DNA of 15,414 nucleotides. It comes from an uncultured Spirochaetaceae bacterium. Lineage in GTDB: Bacteria; Spirochaetota; Spirochaetia; Sphaerochaetales; Sphaerochaetaceae. The notes under the pieces were generated by a model, which had not been told where the DNA came from, made no database searches, and saw only the letters and a list, made by a program, of their open reading frames with translations. This document shows positions 14,660 through 15,414 of this stretch, piece by piece. A program made the translations under genes and the position numbers. The stretch's first letter is position 1, and each line of letters begins with the position of its first letter. The stretch lies in contig CAMKAB010000004.1 of the NCBI GenBank assembly GCA_946410375.1, positions 1-15,414 of the forward strand, written 5' to 3'.

Positions 14660-14665
14660 AAGAGG
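14660..14665 (+). promoter_or_regulatory. Ribosome binding site supporting a GTG start
   Basis: AAGAGG lies six bases before GTG 14672, the first codon of the SEC59/VTE5-like gene. Confidence 0.6.
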
Positions 14666-14671
14666 TTTAAG

Positions 14672-15310
14672 GTGGATAAAAATATTTCAGGAATAATATA
14701 TTCAGCTGTTTTGATTGCGTTTTTCGGGGGAATTGCGCTACTCATTAAGCGGAAAAAGCCGCTTTCCGATATGCGAAGGGAGGTGGCGAGGAAAATTGTG
14801 CATATAGGAGTAAGCAATTGGTATTTTATTTACGCATCTTGTTTTACGACGTGGGTTTATCCGGTGTGCGTTCTCCTTTTTATGACGGTTGTGAATTATT
14901 TTGTGGAACTTAAGACGGGAAGCAGACGGAGCTGGGGAACGGTGTATTTTCCGATTTCCATTCTTTTGATGATTGCTTTAAAGGAGGCGGGATTCGGAAC
15001 AACGTTGTGCATAGGGTGCGGACTTTTGGGAATGGGATATGCGGACGGAGTTTCCGCACTAGTCGGAATGAGGTTCGGGAAACGAAAAATGTTTTGTTCA
15101 AGCCGGAAAAGCATTATCGGGTCGCTTTGCGTGTTTGTGATAACGTTTGCGGTTCTTATGATTATGGGGTCGTTTTCTACCGTGTGGGAGGTGCTCCTTA
15201 TCTGCTTTGTGACAATGCTTTTTGAGGCTTATACGCCGCTCGGGCTGGATAATATTACCGTTCCGCTTGTAATATATATTTTGTGTGTGGTTTTTATGAA
15301 AACCGCTTAA
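14672..15310 (+). CDS. SEC59/DGK1/VTE5-like CTP-dependent lipid kinase (or phosphatidate cytidylyltransferase relative)
   Basis: A 212-residue membrane protein with about six to seven hydrophobic spans. Family signs are RREVARKIVHIGVSNW (35-50), GYADGVSALVGMRFGKRK (122-139), the KSIIGS loop (146-151) and EAYTPLGLDNITVPL (185-199). The Asp/Gly/Lys motifs are shared by dolichol kinase, yeast diacylglycerol kinase Dgk1 and phytol kinase VTE5, which transfer phosphate from CTP to a lipid alcohol, and by CDP-diacylglycerol synthases. The small size favours the kinase group. The bacterial substrate is unknown, perhaps a polyprenol or diacylglycerol. The start is GTG, supported by AAGAGG six bases before it. 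It follows the DUF2207 gene by 41 bases and is probably in the same transcript. Confidence 0.8.
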   Translation: MDKNISGIIYSAVLIAFFGGIALLIKRKKPLSDMRREVARKIVHIGVSNWYFIYASCFTTWVYPVCVLLFMTVVNYFVELKTGSRRSWGTVYFPISILLMIALKEAGFGTTLCIGCGLLGMGYADGVSALVGMRFGKRKMFCSSRKSIIGSLCVFVITFAVLMIMGSFSTVWEVLLICFVTMLFEAYTPLGLDNITVPLVIYILCVVFMKTA

Positions 15311-15414
15311 AATGCTCAAGGTGTTGTCGTTATGCTTATGGCAAAGATCGGTTGCGCCTGTTGGCAAGGAGCGGTGCCGGTGCGCTTCGGAGTTTGAGTT
15401 GCGTGTTGCGACAT
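15311..15414. other. Right edge, no supported gene
   Basis: An ATG frame at 15312 stays open to the end (MLKVLSLCLWQRS...) but has no ribosome site and no recognisable family, so I do not call it a gene. No terminator hairpin is clear after the kinase-like gene. Confidence 0.3.

Noticed and set aside
15312..15414. Start of a further gene at the right edge
   Set aside because: The frame is open only because the window ends; there is no ribosome site or recognisable motif.

Overview
The window reads as a bacterial chromosome segment of moderate GC. The best guess for the source is a Treponema-like spirochaete living anaerobically. This rests on overall gene content, the style of the dnaX-ybaB-recR block, an oxygen-sensitive double-cubane reductase homologue, a CTP-dependent SEC59/VTE5-like kinase and a MGH1-like glycosidase. 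No marker such as 16S rRNA is present, so the taxonomic call is an inference. The first ~600 bases are clearly more AT-rich than the rest and look like the edge of an accessory region.

Layout: (1) 1-620 holds the end of an unrecognised reading frame, the C-terminal remnant of a YgjP/SprT-like metallopeptidase, a nested inverted repeat that could fold as a structured RNA, and a factor-independent terminator. (2) 640-2067 is a GH63/MGH1-like glycoside hydrolase with a TTG start, preceded by a promoter that carries two operator-like palindromes. (3) 2189-2701 is a membrane-anchored J-domain protein. (4) 7153-2844 on the minus strand is a compact operon, dnaX-ybaB-recR-M14 carboxypeptidase lipoprotein. 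DNA polymerase III clamp-loader, nucleoid and recombination-repair genes are followed by a translationally coupled, unrelated lipoprotein. The dnaX promoter lies so close to the ATG that the mRNA may be leaderless, and dnaX carries an in-phase A AAA AAG slippery site close to its end. (5) 7434-8213 is a Cof-type HAD phosphatase. (6) 8243-8373 is a degenerate array of 7-9 bp units, (T/C)GCAATT(C/T). (7) 9938-8420 on the minus strand is a two-gene unit: a glutaredoxin-like protein and a YjiM/DCCP-type double-cubane-cluster reductase. (8) 9939-10425 is a long non-coding stretch with an exact 18-bp tandem duplication and an extended -10 promoter for pgi. (9) 10426-11973 is glucose-6-phosphate isomerase. 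(10) 12080-15310 is lemA, a DUF2207 membrane protein and a SEC59/DGK1/VTE5-like lipid kinase, probably expressed from one strong promoter ahead of lemA, with an RNA hairpin between the first two genes.

Functionally the window mixes replication and repair housekeeping, central carbon metabolism and envelope functions. I found no CRISPR array, tRNA, rRNA, insertion sequence or recognisable defence island. The most unusual items are the candidate dnaX frameshift and leaderless start, the octamer-like repeat array, the orphan double-cubane reductase beside a glutaredoxin, and the structured AT-rich left edge with its broken metallopeptidase. None of these amounts to a clearly new system.
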